This document shows, piece after piece, positions 19,511 through 30,515 of a stretch of DNA of 54,026 nt. The stretch covers positions 126,001 to 180,026 of the forward strand of contig CAJNDS010000275.1 in NCBI GenBank assembly GCA_905221605.1, written 5' to 3'. The stretch's first letter is position 1; the number at the start of each line of letters is the position of its first letter. Made by a program: the position numbers and the translations under genes. Source of the DNA: Symbiodinium natans (taxonomy: Eukaryota; Sar; Dinophyceae; Suessiales; Symbiodiniaceae). The notes under the pieces were generated by a model. The model saw only the letters and a program-made list of their open reading frames with translations, was not told the origin of the DNA and did no database searches.

Positions 19511-20238
19511 CATCCTCACACACTTGCAGACACCTCTGTTATCTCTCACACGCACTTGCTGGTCCAAAACATACGTCTGTTTGGCTCTGGAAAAGACCAA
19601 AGTTGATGGTGCTAAATTCAAAATGCTGTATAGACAGGTCTAACCCATCAACGGCGCGTCAACTGCCGCAACAACTGAGATTGGAGAATGTATAAGTAAG
19701 GGGGGACTTATGGTAAGGCCACAACAGGCACAAGCGTGTGGTTTTCAGGCCACGTCAGGCCACGGCCGCTGAAGAAAAGCAAAGTACTGTGGAGGTCACT
19801 TTATGCGGTTGTCTTTCAGCTTGCGTTTAGCAGCCTAAATGTTGTTCCTTGTTTACAGGAGATTTCGGAGATTTGCGTTGTTTTGCGTTTGTTTGCTGTT
19901 TTTGCAATGTACTTTTGCTTTTGTTTGCACGCAGATCTGTTTTGCTGGATTTAGTGCCGGATTGTTTTTTCAAGATGCCTTGAGATCTGCAAGACTCTCA
20001 GAGACTTTTGCGAATTTTTGCGCCTACGGGAAAAAAGTGCCCAGACATAGTCCGTAGGTCCATGTTTGTGCTTCCAAGGTGTCGCAAGCCCTTTGCAACT
20101 CGCTCAGCGAAGTACTCAGTGGAGGAGGTTGCCGAGGTCTTCAAGGTTGATTTTTTGGCGATGCGAGAGGCTTCACATTCGTTGCGGCGCAGGCGCGGCC
20201 GGCCGGTGCGCGGCCGGAGGTGTCCAAGCTCATCCTGT

Positions 20239-20902
20239 GGAGGCCCGTCCTCGCGAAGCCAGAATTGCTTGTGTTTTGCGGCCCTGAAAGCGCGGTCGCC
20301 CGACTTCCCCCGGAACTTGGCCTTCGTCCTGGCAATTCTGCTGGTTTGCCAGTTGAGCTGCAGGTCTTTGTCGGTGTTTTCTGTGGATAGGCGCCCTTCA
20401 AGCTCGGGAAGTTGACCAACGTGGCTCAACGTTTTCTGCTGTTGCGCAGAGTCGTCTGCTGGACATTGCAGAATGAAAGCTTTTGGCAGGCTTGGGCTTT
20501 GAACAGCGAGGATACCTACTGTGCAGGAACGGCTTGTGCTCCTGGCGAATCAGCTGTTGCCGAGCACCCTCATTGGGGTTCTAACAATGGTCAGGTTGTG
20601 GGGCTGGTGAACGGATGCCACAAGTGCATTCGCGCATGCTTGGACATATTTTGGCGCTGTCTCCAATCTCAGTTTTTGCGGCAGTTAACGCGCCGTTGAT
20701 GGGTCAGACCTGTCTATACAGCATTTTGAATTTAGCACCATCGACCCTGGTCTTTGCCAGAGCCAAACAGACGTATGTTTTGGAGCAGCAAGTGCTTGCG
20801 TGTGAGAGAGTGACAGAGTGTCTGTGAGTGTGTGAGGATGAGAGTGAGAGCGAGAGCGAGAGCGAGAGCGAGAGTGAGAGTGAGAGTGAGAATGAAAGTG
20901 AG

Positions 20903-20982
<80 letters not shown>

Positions 20983-21677
20983 AAAGAGTGAGGAAGCGAG
21001 GACGACGGAGTGAGAGAAAGTGATGCAGTGACGGGCAGCGGAGGAGTGGTGAAGCCATGGGGCCCCACGTGATTTCTATGTCTGCCAACTTTTCTTCGGC
21101 GCCGCGTTTTGAACAGTGCATAGGTCGTCTTTGAACACTTGTAACAATGTTCAGTTTAGAAGATAAGCGACTTGGGAAAAAACCTGGATTAAAATTCTGG
21201 TCGGTCTTCGGATCTGGCCTCATTACCCTACGTCTGCTGTGCGTGGGGACCCTTTCAATAGTATTATAGGGTCCCGAGTCCCCATGGCCACAAATTGCAT
21301 TTTTCCGGGGAAAAATGCGCCGTGAGGCCACAACAAGGCCACAACAGGCCACAAACGTGTGTTTTTGAGGCCACATCAGGCCACAACAGGCCACAAACGT
21401 GTGTTTTTGAGGCCACGTCAGGCCACAACGTGTGGTTTTCAGGCCACGTCAGGCCACAACAGGCCACAAACGTGTCGCAACAAAGCAAGACCGTGTGGGT
21501 TTGAGGCCACATCAGGCCAACTTGTTTGGTTTCGAGATTGTTTTTTGGGGCTTGATTTTCAGCAAGTCCTAGGAGACCAAGTCGTTCCTGTACTGTACAC
21601 ATGTTTGCCAGTTTACGCGACTCCAAATCTGGGGTCGAAAAATCTAGGCAATTCTGGCTTCGCGTGTGTGGGCCTCC
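20239..21677 (+). mobile_element. 1.44-kb inverted-repeat-bounded element, copy 1
   Basis: The left end reads GGAGGCCCGTCCTCGCGAAG and the complement of the right end reads GGAGGCCCACACACGCGAAG. Both continue with CCAGAATTGC, giving ~30-bp terminal inverted repeats with few mismatches. The flanking five bases are CCTGT on both sides (20234-20238 and 21678-21682). Inside are a TGAGAG run and a GGCCACAACA-type repeat, with no transposase. This fits a non-autonomous DNA transposon, although the superfamily cannot be named. A near-identical copy follows at 22145-23573. Confidence 0.7.
20834..20986 (+). repeat. TGAGAG microsatellite in copy 1
   Basis: TGAGAG/TGAAAG hexamers. The Ser/Glu or Leu/Thr-rich ORFs seen on both strands are products of the repeat. 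Confidence 0.9.
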
Positions 21678-21682
21678 CCTGT

Positions 21683-22144
21683 GCACGTTTCTTTCATGTT
21701 GATCGCTTCCACAAGAAAGCTGCCTTCTTCTATTTTTGGGCTCAATCCCGCGCTTTCCAGACTGCTACACTCAGGCGACTCTGGCCCACAGACAGGCACT
21801 TAACGTGGAAAGATCAATTACTGAGAACCACGACCTCCGAGCCCAAAACTGGGGTCGCCAAACGGCCCCAATTTTGGGGTCGCAGTTTCACGCCCCCAAT
21901 TCAGTTCCAAATTGTGCTGCGGGAGCTGGGTCCATTTCGCGGCACCATTTTTGGGACCGCGAGACGGCCCCATTTTTTGGCACCGAATTTGAGCCTGTGG
22001 GCTCAAGCAACCGGATCTCGTTGGCTGCGCACCTGCCCTTGTTCTAGTCACTTTGGGCAGCGTCGCGCTGAGCGCACGGGGGCTTGTCCGAAGCAGCTGC
22101 ACACTCGTCTTTGTAATGCTGCAGTGAGGCAGAACTGCAACTGT
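21683..22144. other. Spacer between the two element copies, no gene
   Basis: Sequence unique in the window, with short internal echoes of 'ggggtcgc' and 'acggcccca'. No coding region is supported. Confidence 0.5.
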
Positions 22145-22746
22145 GGAGGCCCGTCCTCGCGAAGCCAGAATTGCTTGTGTTTTGCGGCCCTGAAAGCGGG
22201 GTCGCCCGACTTCCCCGGAACTTGGGCTTCGTCCTGGCAATTCTGCTGGTTTGCCAGTTGAGCTGCAGGTCTTTGTCGGTGTTTTCTGTGGATAGGAGGC
22301 GCCCTTCAAGCTCGGGAAGTTGACCAACGTGGCTCAACGTTTTCTGCTGTTGCGCAGAGTCGTCTGCTGGACATTGCAGAATGAAAGCTTTTGGCAGGCT
22401 TGGGCTTTGAACAGCGAGGATACCTACTGTGCAGGAACGGCTTGTGCTCCTGGCGAATCAGCTGTTGCCGAGCACCCTCATTGGGGTTCTAACAATGGTC
22501 AGGTTGTGGGGCTGGTGAACGGATGCCACAAGTGCATTCGCGCATGCTTGGACATATTTTGGCGCTGTCTCCAATCTCAGTTTTTGCGGCAGTTAACGCG
22601 CCGTTGATGGGTCAGACCTGTCTATACAGCATTTTGAATTTAGCACCATCGACCCTGGTCTTTGCCAGAGCCAAACAGACGTATGTTTTGGAGCAGCAAG
22701 TGCTTGCGTGTGAGAGAGTGACAGAGTGTCTGTGAGTGTGTGAGGA

Positions 22747-22777
<31 letters not shown>

Positions 22778-22798
22778 GAGAGTGAGAATGAAAGTGAG

Positions 22799-22878
<80 letters not shown>

Positions 22879-23573
22879 AAAGAGTGAGGAAGCGAGGACG
22901 ACGGAGTGAGAGAAAGTGATGCAGTGACGGGCAGCGGAGGAGTGGTGAAGCCATGGGGCCCCACGTGATTTCTATGTCTGCCAACTTTTCTTCGGCGCCG
23001 CGTTTTGAACAGTGCATAGGTCGTCTTTGAACACTTGTAACAATGTTCAGTTTAGAAGATAAGCGACTTGGGAAAAAACCTGGATTAAAATTCTGGTCGG
23101 TCTTCGGATCTGGCCTCATTACCCTACGTCTGCTGTGCGTGGGGACCCTTTCAATAGTATTATAGGGTCCCGAGTCCCCATGGCCACAAATTGCATTTTT
23201 CGGGGAAAAATGCGCCGTGAGGCCACAACAAGGCCACAACAGGCCACAAACGTGTGTTTTTGAGGCCACATCAGGCCACAACAGGCCACAAACGTGTGTT
23301 TTTGAGGCCACGTCAGGCCACAAACGTGTGGTTTTCAGGCCACGTCAGGCCACAACAGGCCACAACCGTGTCGCAACAAAGCAAGACCGTGTGGGTTTGA
23401 GGCCACATCAGGCCAACTTGTTTGGTTTCGAGATTGTTTTTTGGGGCTTGATTTTCAGCAAGTCCTAGGAGACCAAGTCGTTCCTGTACTGTACACATGT
23501 TTGCCAGTTTACGCGACTCCAAATCTGGGGTCGAAAAATCTAGGCAATTCTGGCTTCGCGTGTGTGGGCCTCC
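22145..23573 (+). mobile_element. 1.43-kb inverted-repeat-bounded element, copy 2
   Basis: This is the same element as copy 1, in the same orientation and nearly identical apart from a shorter TGAGAG run and small indels. The ends GGAGGCCC...GGGCCTCC are intact. The flanks (actgt on the left, cctga on the right) do not form a clean duplication, so this copy may derive from segmental duplication or have an altered flank. Confidence 0.7.
22746..22883 (+). repeat. TGAGAG microsatellite in copy 2
   Basis: The same hexamer run as in copy 1, about two units shorter. Confidence 0.9.
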
Positions 23574-23689
23574 CCTGATGGTTGTAGCAACAGCCATGCG
23601 CGCTTGGGCAAGAAACCAGTCATGCCTGTCAGGTCCTTGGGTTGAGTCTGACATGAACCCTGAGGCAGGAAGTCAGTCTTGTTCTATAG

Positions 23690-23910
23690 CAACAAACGTG
23701 TTGCAACAAAGCAACCGTGTGGGTTTGAGGCCACATCAGGCCAACTTGTTTGGTTTCGAGATTTAGAACCCCAATGAGGGTGCTTGACAACAACTGATTT
23801 GCTAGAAGCACAAGCCGTTCCTGTACAGTCGGTGTTCAAAGCCCAAGCCTGCCAAAAGCTTTCATTCTGCAGACGACTCTGCGCAACAGCAGAAAACGAG
23901 TCACGTTGGT
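23690..23910 (-). repeat. Scrambled and inverted fragment of the element
   Basis: Bases 23690-23762 repeat the 'gtgtgggtttgaggccac...tttcgagatt' part of the element directly. Bases 23770-23905 match its 20407-20590 part in reverse complement. This is a rearranged junction of element pieces, not a gene. Confidence 0.7.
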
Positions 23911-24339
23911 CAACTTCCCGGGCGCTTCCCATCCACAGCAAACACCGACAAAAGGATTCAAGGCCCTCGCTCTTGCTTTGCCACTCTGCCCCGGCTGATC
24001 TAGTTGTGACGTGGACGGTGAAGCCAGGCAGACGTAGACTGTATTCCTTTTTCTGAACCCGATTGGTGAAAGACCAATGTGTACCTTGACGTTCTGCCTG
24101 AAGGCGCGAAGTGCTTCTTAGACGGTCAGCGACCATTGATTCGTATGGCAGGCATGCCCCAGCTTCGGCGCTCCGGTTGACACAGGTCCCTCGCCAGAAG
24201 CAGAAGAACACCTCTTGCGTCCTTCACCCTTTAGGGGACGACCGGTAGTATAATACTGACATTGGCGTGCGGTGATTGGGTGGCGGGTTTCCTGCACCTG
24301 TCCTTTAATAACTTTGTAAATTGCCAAAGGGTGAATCCA

Positions 24340-25030
24340 GTCCTGATAAAGGGGTTTCCGCAGGGTTTCCGTTCATGTTTGTTAAGCTTCTGGAGGGTTT
24401 CCCTGGGTTTCCCAGTTTCGCGAGGGTTTCCGCGGGGTTTCTGGGGGTTTCCGTGGGTTTCCTTAGATTTCGCACATGTGTTAAAACCTATTGGATGGTT
24501 TTGGTAGGTTCCTCAAGGGTTTCGTGAGGGTTTCCGTGGGATTTCGTGCAGTTTTTGAACTTTCCGGAGGTTTTCCTTGAATTTCTCTAAAGTTTTGTGA
24601 GGGTTTCCGCGGATGTCCGTGGGTTTTGTCAAGTTTTGCCTTGGTTTTTTAAAAGCTTTCAGATGGTTTCCCTGGGGTTTTCTAAGGTTTGCGGGGTTCC
24701 AGTGGGTTTTGTTAGATTTTGCGTAGGTTTTTGAAGCTCTCGGAAGGTTTTCTAATGTCTTGTGAAGGTTACCGCGGGTTTTCCATGGTTTTTGACAGCT
24801 TTGAAGGGGTTTCCGTGGGTTTCTTAGGGCTGTGTGAGGGTTTCCGCGGGGTTTCTGTGGGTTTTCTTATATAGGTCGTGCGTAGGTCTTTAAAGCTTCC
24901 AGTGGAGCTTTGTGAGGGTTCCTGCAAAATCTCCGCGGGGTTTCGATTGGTTTTCTCATGCTTTGCGCGGCTTTGGAAAAAGATGTCAGAAGCTTCAGCG
25001 AGGGTTTCCATGAGCTTCCATGGCACCATG
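24340..25030 (+). repeat. Degenerate G/T-rich GGGTTTCCG-type repeat
   Basis: About 690 bp dominated by loose copies of GGGTTTCCG(C/T)GGGTTT, spaced 15-40 bp apart, with strong strand asymmetry (G and T on plus). On the minus strand it reads as a Lys/Pro/Thr-rich frame (KPTETPRKPSHSPKKPTETP), most likely a repeat artefact. Confidence 0.75.
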
Positions 25031-25240
25031 GATTTCCTCAGCGTTACTTCAAGCTTTGGAATTTGTCACATGATGCGGTCGGCGCTCCTCCAGATAGGCA
25101 AGATGCAAGCGGCGCAGTGTGTCGTGCGGCTTTGCAGCGCTGCCAGGTGAGGTTGTGGAGGTGGATGCTGATGGCAGGGAGAATCAGAAGTGACGCGGCC
25201 AGGCAGCCAGGAGCCGCTGGGGCTAACCCAGCTGTATTTT

Positions 25241-25801
25241 TCAGCAGGAGTAGGTTTTCCATATGTGCTCCGGGTTTTTGCGCAGGAAATTGTTCCGAGG
25301 CCAGATTCTGGGTCCGCTTTTGTGTGCAAAAGTCACGTCCGCTTGTGCGTGGCCTAGCGGGTAGTTGAAGGTGGGGGCACTCTGGGCGGCTCCAGAAGCC
25401 AAAACGGGCAACGCGCGCGTCTGCGCCTCTTTTCCGGAGTTACCATGGGCGGTGCTTCCATCTTGGTCCCGGTCTGGCGAAGCTGCCCACTTCTTTTTCA
25501 AGGGCGAGGAATTGCCATGGCCGATTTTTGCCGCAGGGACAACTGCTACACTGTCAGCCTTGGTGACATGCTGGAATGATGTCTTTAAGTTATAGCTTTT
25601 GCATTCCAGCCACATGAGAAGCAGCCAACCGAACAGCGGGGCCATGATGGGTCGAAGCAGTCCTGCTCCGGTCGGTGTAGGCAGCATATTGCATGTAGCC
25701 AACTTGTGTGGGCTCTCAGGCCTGGAGATGGAGACGCTTGTGGACCCTAATGCCAAGCCAGCATCGCATGCTCTTCTACTCCTGCCCCATCCTGCTTGCA
25801 C
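25241..25801 (-). CDS. Uncharacterised ORF with one membrane segment
   Basis: A 186-codon frame has a hydrophobic segment (LLRPIMAPLFGWLLLMWL) and a Lys/Ser-rich remainder. I recognise no family, and other frames overlap it. It could be a decayed exon or chance. Confidence 0.2.
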   Translation of the reverse strand: MQAGWGRSRRACDAGLALGSTSVSISRPESPHKLATCNMLPTPTGAGLLRPIMAPLFGWLLLMWLECKSYNLKTSFQHVTKADSVAVVPAAKIGHGNSSPLKKKWAASPDRDQDGSTAHGNSGKEAQTRALPVLASGAAQSAPTFNYPLGHAQADVTFAHKSGPRIWPRNNFLRKNPEHIWKTYSC

Positions 25802-26517
25802 TCGTTCCTGATCTTGGTAACGTGGCTGAGAAGAGGAAAATGTGGTTTGTGGTTGATGGCAAAGTTCCGGGAAAGGGAGCTGCGGTCCTGCTAACCCAAA
25901 GGGAAGCTAACACTTCCAGAAGTGTTCATCGAGTCACGGCGCATAAAAGGCTGAAGGTGCAACTTGGAGAGTCTAATAAGGATGCAACCGCAACACTTGA
26001 GAATTGCGTGAATGGTCAGCGATGAACAACACGCATGGCTGGTTCAGGCGGAGTGTCTCCCTCTTGCTACCTGGGGGAGCGGGGCCACTCCGCTATGGAA
26101 TGCGTTGCTGCATCTCCCTAAAGCAGCGGAGGCACGCTGCTCTTGGAGTGCCAGTCGACAATGGTTCTCTAGACTGCAATCGCAACCCCCTTGGCTTCTC
26201 TCTTTCCTCCTTGACCTGGGCTGTTCTGGAACACTGGCATGCGGCATGAGTCGTGGCGCCCTCCAATCCCTTCAACTGAAGGAGACAATCCCCGGCAGGA
26301 ATTTGCCCAGGGATGGAGCAACAGCCGAGAAATTGGGAGTCGGAGCTCCTTGCGGGCATTCTTAACACCCTTCCAAAGACCGGCAAGCTCAAGCTGACTT
26401 GGCCGACGTGAGCTCTGCGAATTCCTTCAAGTAGCATTCAAATGAAAATGACCTCCGCAAAGGGCGGCGGTCTTTGTCTTGGTGGCGGGTCCCACTTTCC
26501 TTTGACATCTTGGCCGT

Positions 26518-27095
26518 ATGGTGCCTGCACACATGCGCTGGGCGCTAACCGGTTGTGTTCGTTACAAGGGGGCCCCAGGCAGCGGCAAAACACGCGCGTG
26601 CGCATTTCTAGGAATTTTAATGGTAGGTATTACACCTCGGAACGTGCTCTACACCGCACATGGCAACACGGGTCCTACCAAGAAGAAAAAGAACACGTAC
26701 CAACTCCCCTTTGACGTTCATAATATTGGGCACCCCACGCTTGTTGCGGAGCCTTACTGCGCACTTGGGCTTTGCTTTCTCACTGGCCAAAACGCTTGAG
26801 GTTTTGGAGGTTATTTTGAGGGACGAAGCCCAGCAGTTAGACACTCCAGAAGCGAACTGCGTCTTGGCCCACATTGAGGATTGGCGATCACCGCCAGCCT
26901 GCGGGAGGGTCCCGCCGCAACCACCACTTCGTGACTGACCTGCTGGAGCAGAAGAAGAAAACTTCCTTCCTGCATGTGCCAGACAGCTACTTGCACATCA
27001 GGACAACAAAGAAACATGGATTTTCACAGATATCTCCGCAGATACTAGAAAGGGCAGGGACGCATCACATCCAGCTCTTCCACACCACCCCTTGA
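26518..27095 (+). pseudogene. Superfamily 1 helicase relic with two frameshifts
   Basis: Three frames in succession carry helicase motifs in the right order. Walker A is GAPGSGKTRACAFL (26572-26613); Walker B-like is VILRDEAQQLDTPEANCVL (~26810-26870), in another frame; motif III-like is GDHRQPAGG (~26880-26905), in the third. DEAQ followed by GD-x-x-QP is typical of UvrD/Dna2/NAM7-type superfamily 1 helicases. Codon periodicity passes through all three frames, so this is one gene with two indels and no helicase C-terminal domain. It is followed directly by the truncated repeat element, which may have removed the rest. Introns instead of frameshifts are possible but leave little room. Confidence 0.65.
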
Positions 27096-27371
27096 TTGGG
27101 GTTCTAACAATGGTCAAGTTGTTGGGCTATATATTTTGGCGCATGTCTTCCAATCTCAGTTTTTGCGGCGGTTAACGCACCGTTGATGGGTCAGACCTGT
27201 CATTTGCAGCGTTTTGAATCTAGTGCCATCGACCCTGGTCTTTGCCAGAGCCAAACAGACGTATGTTTTGGAGCAGCAAGTGCTTGCGTGTGAGAGAGAG
27301 AGAGAGAGAGAGACAGAGTGTCTGTGAGCGTGTGAGGAGTGTGATGAGAGTGAGAGCGAGAGCGAGAGTGA

Positions 27372-27465
<94 letters not shown>

Positions 27466-27495
27466 ATGAAAGTGAGAGTGAGAGTGAGAGTGAGC

Positions 27496-27526
<31 letters not shown>

Positions 27527-28215
27527 AGAGTGAGGAAGCGAGGAAGACGGACTGAGAGAAAGTGATGCAGTGACGGGCAGCGGAGTGGTGAAATCCATGG
27601 GGCCCCACGTGATTTCTATTTCTGTCAACTTTTCTTCGACGCCGCGTTTTGAACAGTGCATGGGTCGTGCTTGAACACGTGTAACAATGTCTCAGGTTAA
27701 GAAAATAAGCGACTTGGGAAAAAACCTGGACTAAAATTCTGGTCGGTCCTCGGATCTGGCCTCATTACCCCACGTTTGCTTGCTGTGCGTGGGGACCCTT
27801 TCAATAGTATTATAGGGTCCCGAGTCTCCATGGCCACAAATGCGATTTTTCCGGGGAAAAACACGCCGTGAGGCCACAACAAGGCCGCAACAGGCCACAA
27901 ACGCGTGTTTTTGAGGCCAGGCCACAACAGGCCACAAACGTGTGGTTTTAAGGCCACGTCAGGCCACAACAGTCAGGCCACAACAAACGTGTGGTTTTCA
28001 GGCCACAGGCCGCAACAAAGCAAGACTGTGTGGGTTTGAGGCCACATCAGGCCAAAATCGTTTGGCTTCGAGATTGTTTTTTGGGGCTTGATTTTCACAG
28101 CAAGTCCTATGAGACCAAGTCGTTCCTGTACTGTACGCATGTTTGCCAGTTTGCGCGACTCCAAATCTGGGGTCGAAAAATCTAAGCAATTCTGGCTTCG
28201 CGTGTGGGGGCCTCC
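27093..28215 (+). mobile_element. Inverted-repeat-bounded element, copy 3, 5'-truncated and diverged
   Basis: Similarity to copies 1 and 2 begins at 'ttggggttctaacaatgg' (about 27098) and runs to the right end GGGCCTCC at 28215, followed by cctgt. The left terminal repeat and first ~330 bp are missing, and there are many substitutions, so it is older. Confidence 0.65.
27340..27532 (+). repeat. TGAGAG microsatellite in copy 3
   Basis: A longer and purer GAGAGT run than in copies 1 and 2, consistent with independent expansion. Confidence 0.9.
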
Positions 28216-28249
28216 CCTGTATTGTCAGCTTTTGGTTTCGGTTGAATCT

Positions 28250-29530
28250 GCAGGTCAAAGAGAAGGAGATTTTGAAGCAAGAAGCTATTTTTGTATGCAG
28301 TTGATGACTTTTGTGCTTGGACCGTTTTCAACAGCTCAAGAGCCACCTCAAGAACCTCAAGAACATGAACAAGAAGTTTTACATGGTCACAGCAGCAACA
28401 GCAGCATGAGGCATGAGTACTTTTTCACGAGCATGCCCGAGTTTGAGATGTTTGTGCCCGTGTGCGTGGCTGTGATTGTTGTGCTGGTGACGATCATTGT
28501 TCGCTTGGCAGTGAACCAAAAGAGAGAAGAGAAGGTGAAGAAGGAAGAAGAAGAGAAGCCTGAAGCAGAGAGACTCAAAGAGAAACCCAAAGAAGAGCCC
28601 AAAGAAGAAGTTCCAAAGAAAGAAGAAGACAAAGCGAAAAGCTCGCAAGGTGATGATCGTGACCAAGCATTTGCTTTGAAGGCGAAGATGGTCGCGAAGT
28701 GGTCGCGAAGTACGCCGAAGTTGAAGCAGAGAGAAAAGCAACAATGAAGGAGAACGAAGAGTTGGAGAGACAGAAAGAAGCATACAAGCAAGATGTGAGA
28801 GAAGTAAGAGAGCAGCTCAAGAAGGACTATGACATGCTCGACAAGTACATGAAGAGAGAAGCAGACGAGCAGAAGAGAGCAGCTGAAGAGCTGGAAGACG
28901 CAGAACAAAGAAGCAAAGAAGAGAGGAGGAAGACAGGATCAATGCAGAGATCAGGAAGGCGAACAAGGAAAGAATTGAAGAGGAGGAACGCCAGAAGCAA
29001 TGAGACAGAAGGAGCAGGCAAAGAAGGCCGCGCAGGAAAAGAAGGAAGCGCAGGAGAGGAAGGAAGCGCAAGAGAAGAAAGCACAAGAATAGAAGGAAGC
29101 ACAGGAAAAGAAGAAAGCACAAGAGGAGAAGGAAGCACAAGAGAGGAAGGCGCAGGAAGAGAAGGCAGCCCAGCAAAGGAAGGCAGCGCAGGACAAAGAT
29201 GACGCCGAAAACGAGGCAATTGCAAAGCAAAAGCGAAGAAGCAAAGAGAAAAGCTAGAAGCCTATGAGGCAAGGAGAAAGGCAGAGGAAGAAGAGCGGGA
29301 AGCCCACAAGATGGAGATGGAGAAGGCAAAGCAGGAACTGAAGGAAGCGCAAGAACGAAAGACGGGAGAATTCAGAAGGAAGAAGCGGAGAAGCAGGAGA
29401 AGGAAAGAATGAAAGAGATTGAGGTCGTTGAAGTTCCGTTGAAGTCGAGGATTCCGAGCAGGCAGGAAGAGGTTCAGGAGAAAGAAGAGAGACACAAGAA
29501 GAAAGAAGAGAAGAGGAGCAGTCCCAAGAA
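28250..29530 (+). pseudogene. Decayed membrane-anchored coiled-coil protein
   Basis: The first frame (to 28747) encodes a membrane segment, FVPVCVAVIVVLVTIIVRLAV, followed by a Lys/Glu/Pro-rich tail. A second frame (28699-29202) continues as a long coiled coil (ERKATMKENEELERQKEAYKQ). A third carries repeated QEKKEAQERKEAQE units containing an in-frame TAG. At least two frameshifts and one stop are visible. The Lys/Glu/Ala coiled-coil style resembles the C-terminal extension of family A, so this may be a retroelement remnant; that link is an inference. Confidence 0.4.
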
Positions 29531-30082
29531 CCACAGCAGAGAGGAGCAACAGGCAGACGTTGACTGGCGGCGGAGGTTTTCTGCGACGAAATCTTGATAT
29601 CACTGAGGGATGTCATGCCCATGATGGCGTTCCACCCATGATGGCGTCCCACAATCCATAAGGTTTAGCAAACTTTGCGAGGGAACAACACAAACGCAGT
29701 GTGGCAGAAGACTCTCCAACGCCACAATGCACACGGTGGCTTGTGACACTTTTTGAAAGGAGGTTTGTCGGTTGAACGCGTAGAAGGTTGCCTTTGCCAT
29801 CGCAGCTTTTCATTTTTCAATGGAAGTTTATTAGCTGTGTCTTTCGGGCGCCTCCCGTCCATAATGAAGCAATCCATGTGGTCTGCACTATCTTTGTGGC
29901 CCCTGCTTTGGCGGCGGGCTCAGATGGGGACGCGATTGTAGTTGGTCATGTAATGTCATGTGAAGCAGGGTATATATTTCTATTTTTTGTGAGTGTATAT
30001 TGTATATAAGGTTCTTTTTTCATATTGGTGAGTGTATCTACCGGGTGTCCTTTTGAGGATACAAGAAATATAAACCCTACTT

Positions 30083-30144
30083 CATGTCATGTCATGTCAT
30101 GTCACGTCACGTCACGTCACGTCATGTCATGTCATGTCATGTCG
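30083..30144. repeat. CATGT/CACGT pentanucleotide microsatellite
   Basis: About twelve units of CATGT with a central block of CACGT. It lies ~110 bp upstream of the start codon of the FIQLG-repeat gene. Confidence 0.9.
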
Positions 30145-30255
30145 CATGCAACACAAGTTTCGGATTCAACTCGAATTTTCTGCCAGGGCGCTTTTTCCCT
30201 TAGTTGGGGCGATGAAGCTGATGCAGGCGGGCGGGGTCCGCAATATTTCCGCTGG

Positions 30256-30309
30256 ATGCTCCTCAAACGTTGTTGTGGTTGGTTCTTCTTATCGGCGCAA
30301 GCCTTGAAG
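30256..30309 (+). CDS. FIQLG-repeat gene, exon 1: signal peptide
   Basis: ATG at 30256 opens MLLKRCCGWFFLSAQALK, a short basic-hydrophobic signal peptide, and ends at a GT donor (AAG|GTACAA). Joining to 30348 over a 38-nt GT-AG intron gives ...AQALK-ESNSTILEAVNV in one frame; unspliced, the frame runs into an unrelated stop. The intron is very short, so an alternative start cannot be excluded. This gene runs to 39048 in many exons; the product is likely secreted or surface-located. Confidence 0.5.
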
Positions 30310-30347
30310 GTACAAATCCTAGCCAAACTCAAGCCTGACATTTGCAG

Positions 30348-30413
30348 GAATCCAACAGCACCATTTTGGAGGCTGTGAATGTGTCGCTTGCAACCGACGC
30401 CACGGAGATCCAG
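30348..30413 (+). CDS. FIQLG-repeat gene, exon 2
   Basis: Twenty-two codons, ESNSTILEAVNVSLATDATEIQ, follow a TTTGCAG acceptor. To keep the frame into exon 3 the donor would be CAG|GATGTG, a GA donor, with acceptor CAG|GAGGGC. AG|GA at both ends is a pattern known from dinoflagellate introns. A GT donor at 30427 would give the wrong phase. Confidence 0.45.
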
Positions 30414-30515
30414 GATGTGTGGGAGGGTCACTACCTTGGGGGGGGGGGAGGTAAAAACCTGCCAAGGGGCAGCACAACCAAAACCATTGAGGGATCTTTT
30501 TGAAAACCATTCCAG

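Noticed and set aside
20732-21394. Ser/Leu/Thr-rich ORFs over the TGAGAG runs (also 22640-23323 and 27156-27661)
   Set aside because: Hexanucleotide repeats without stops give long low-complexity frames on both strands; no protein signature.
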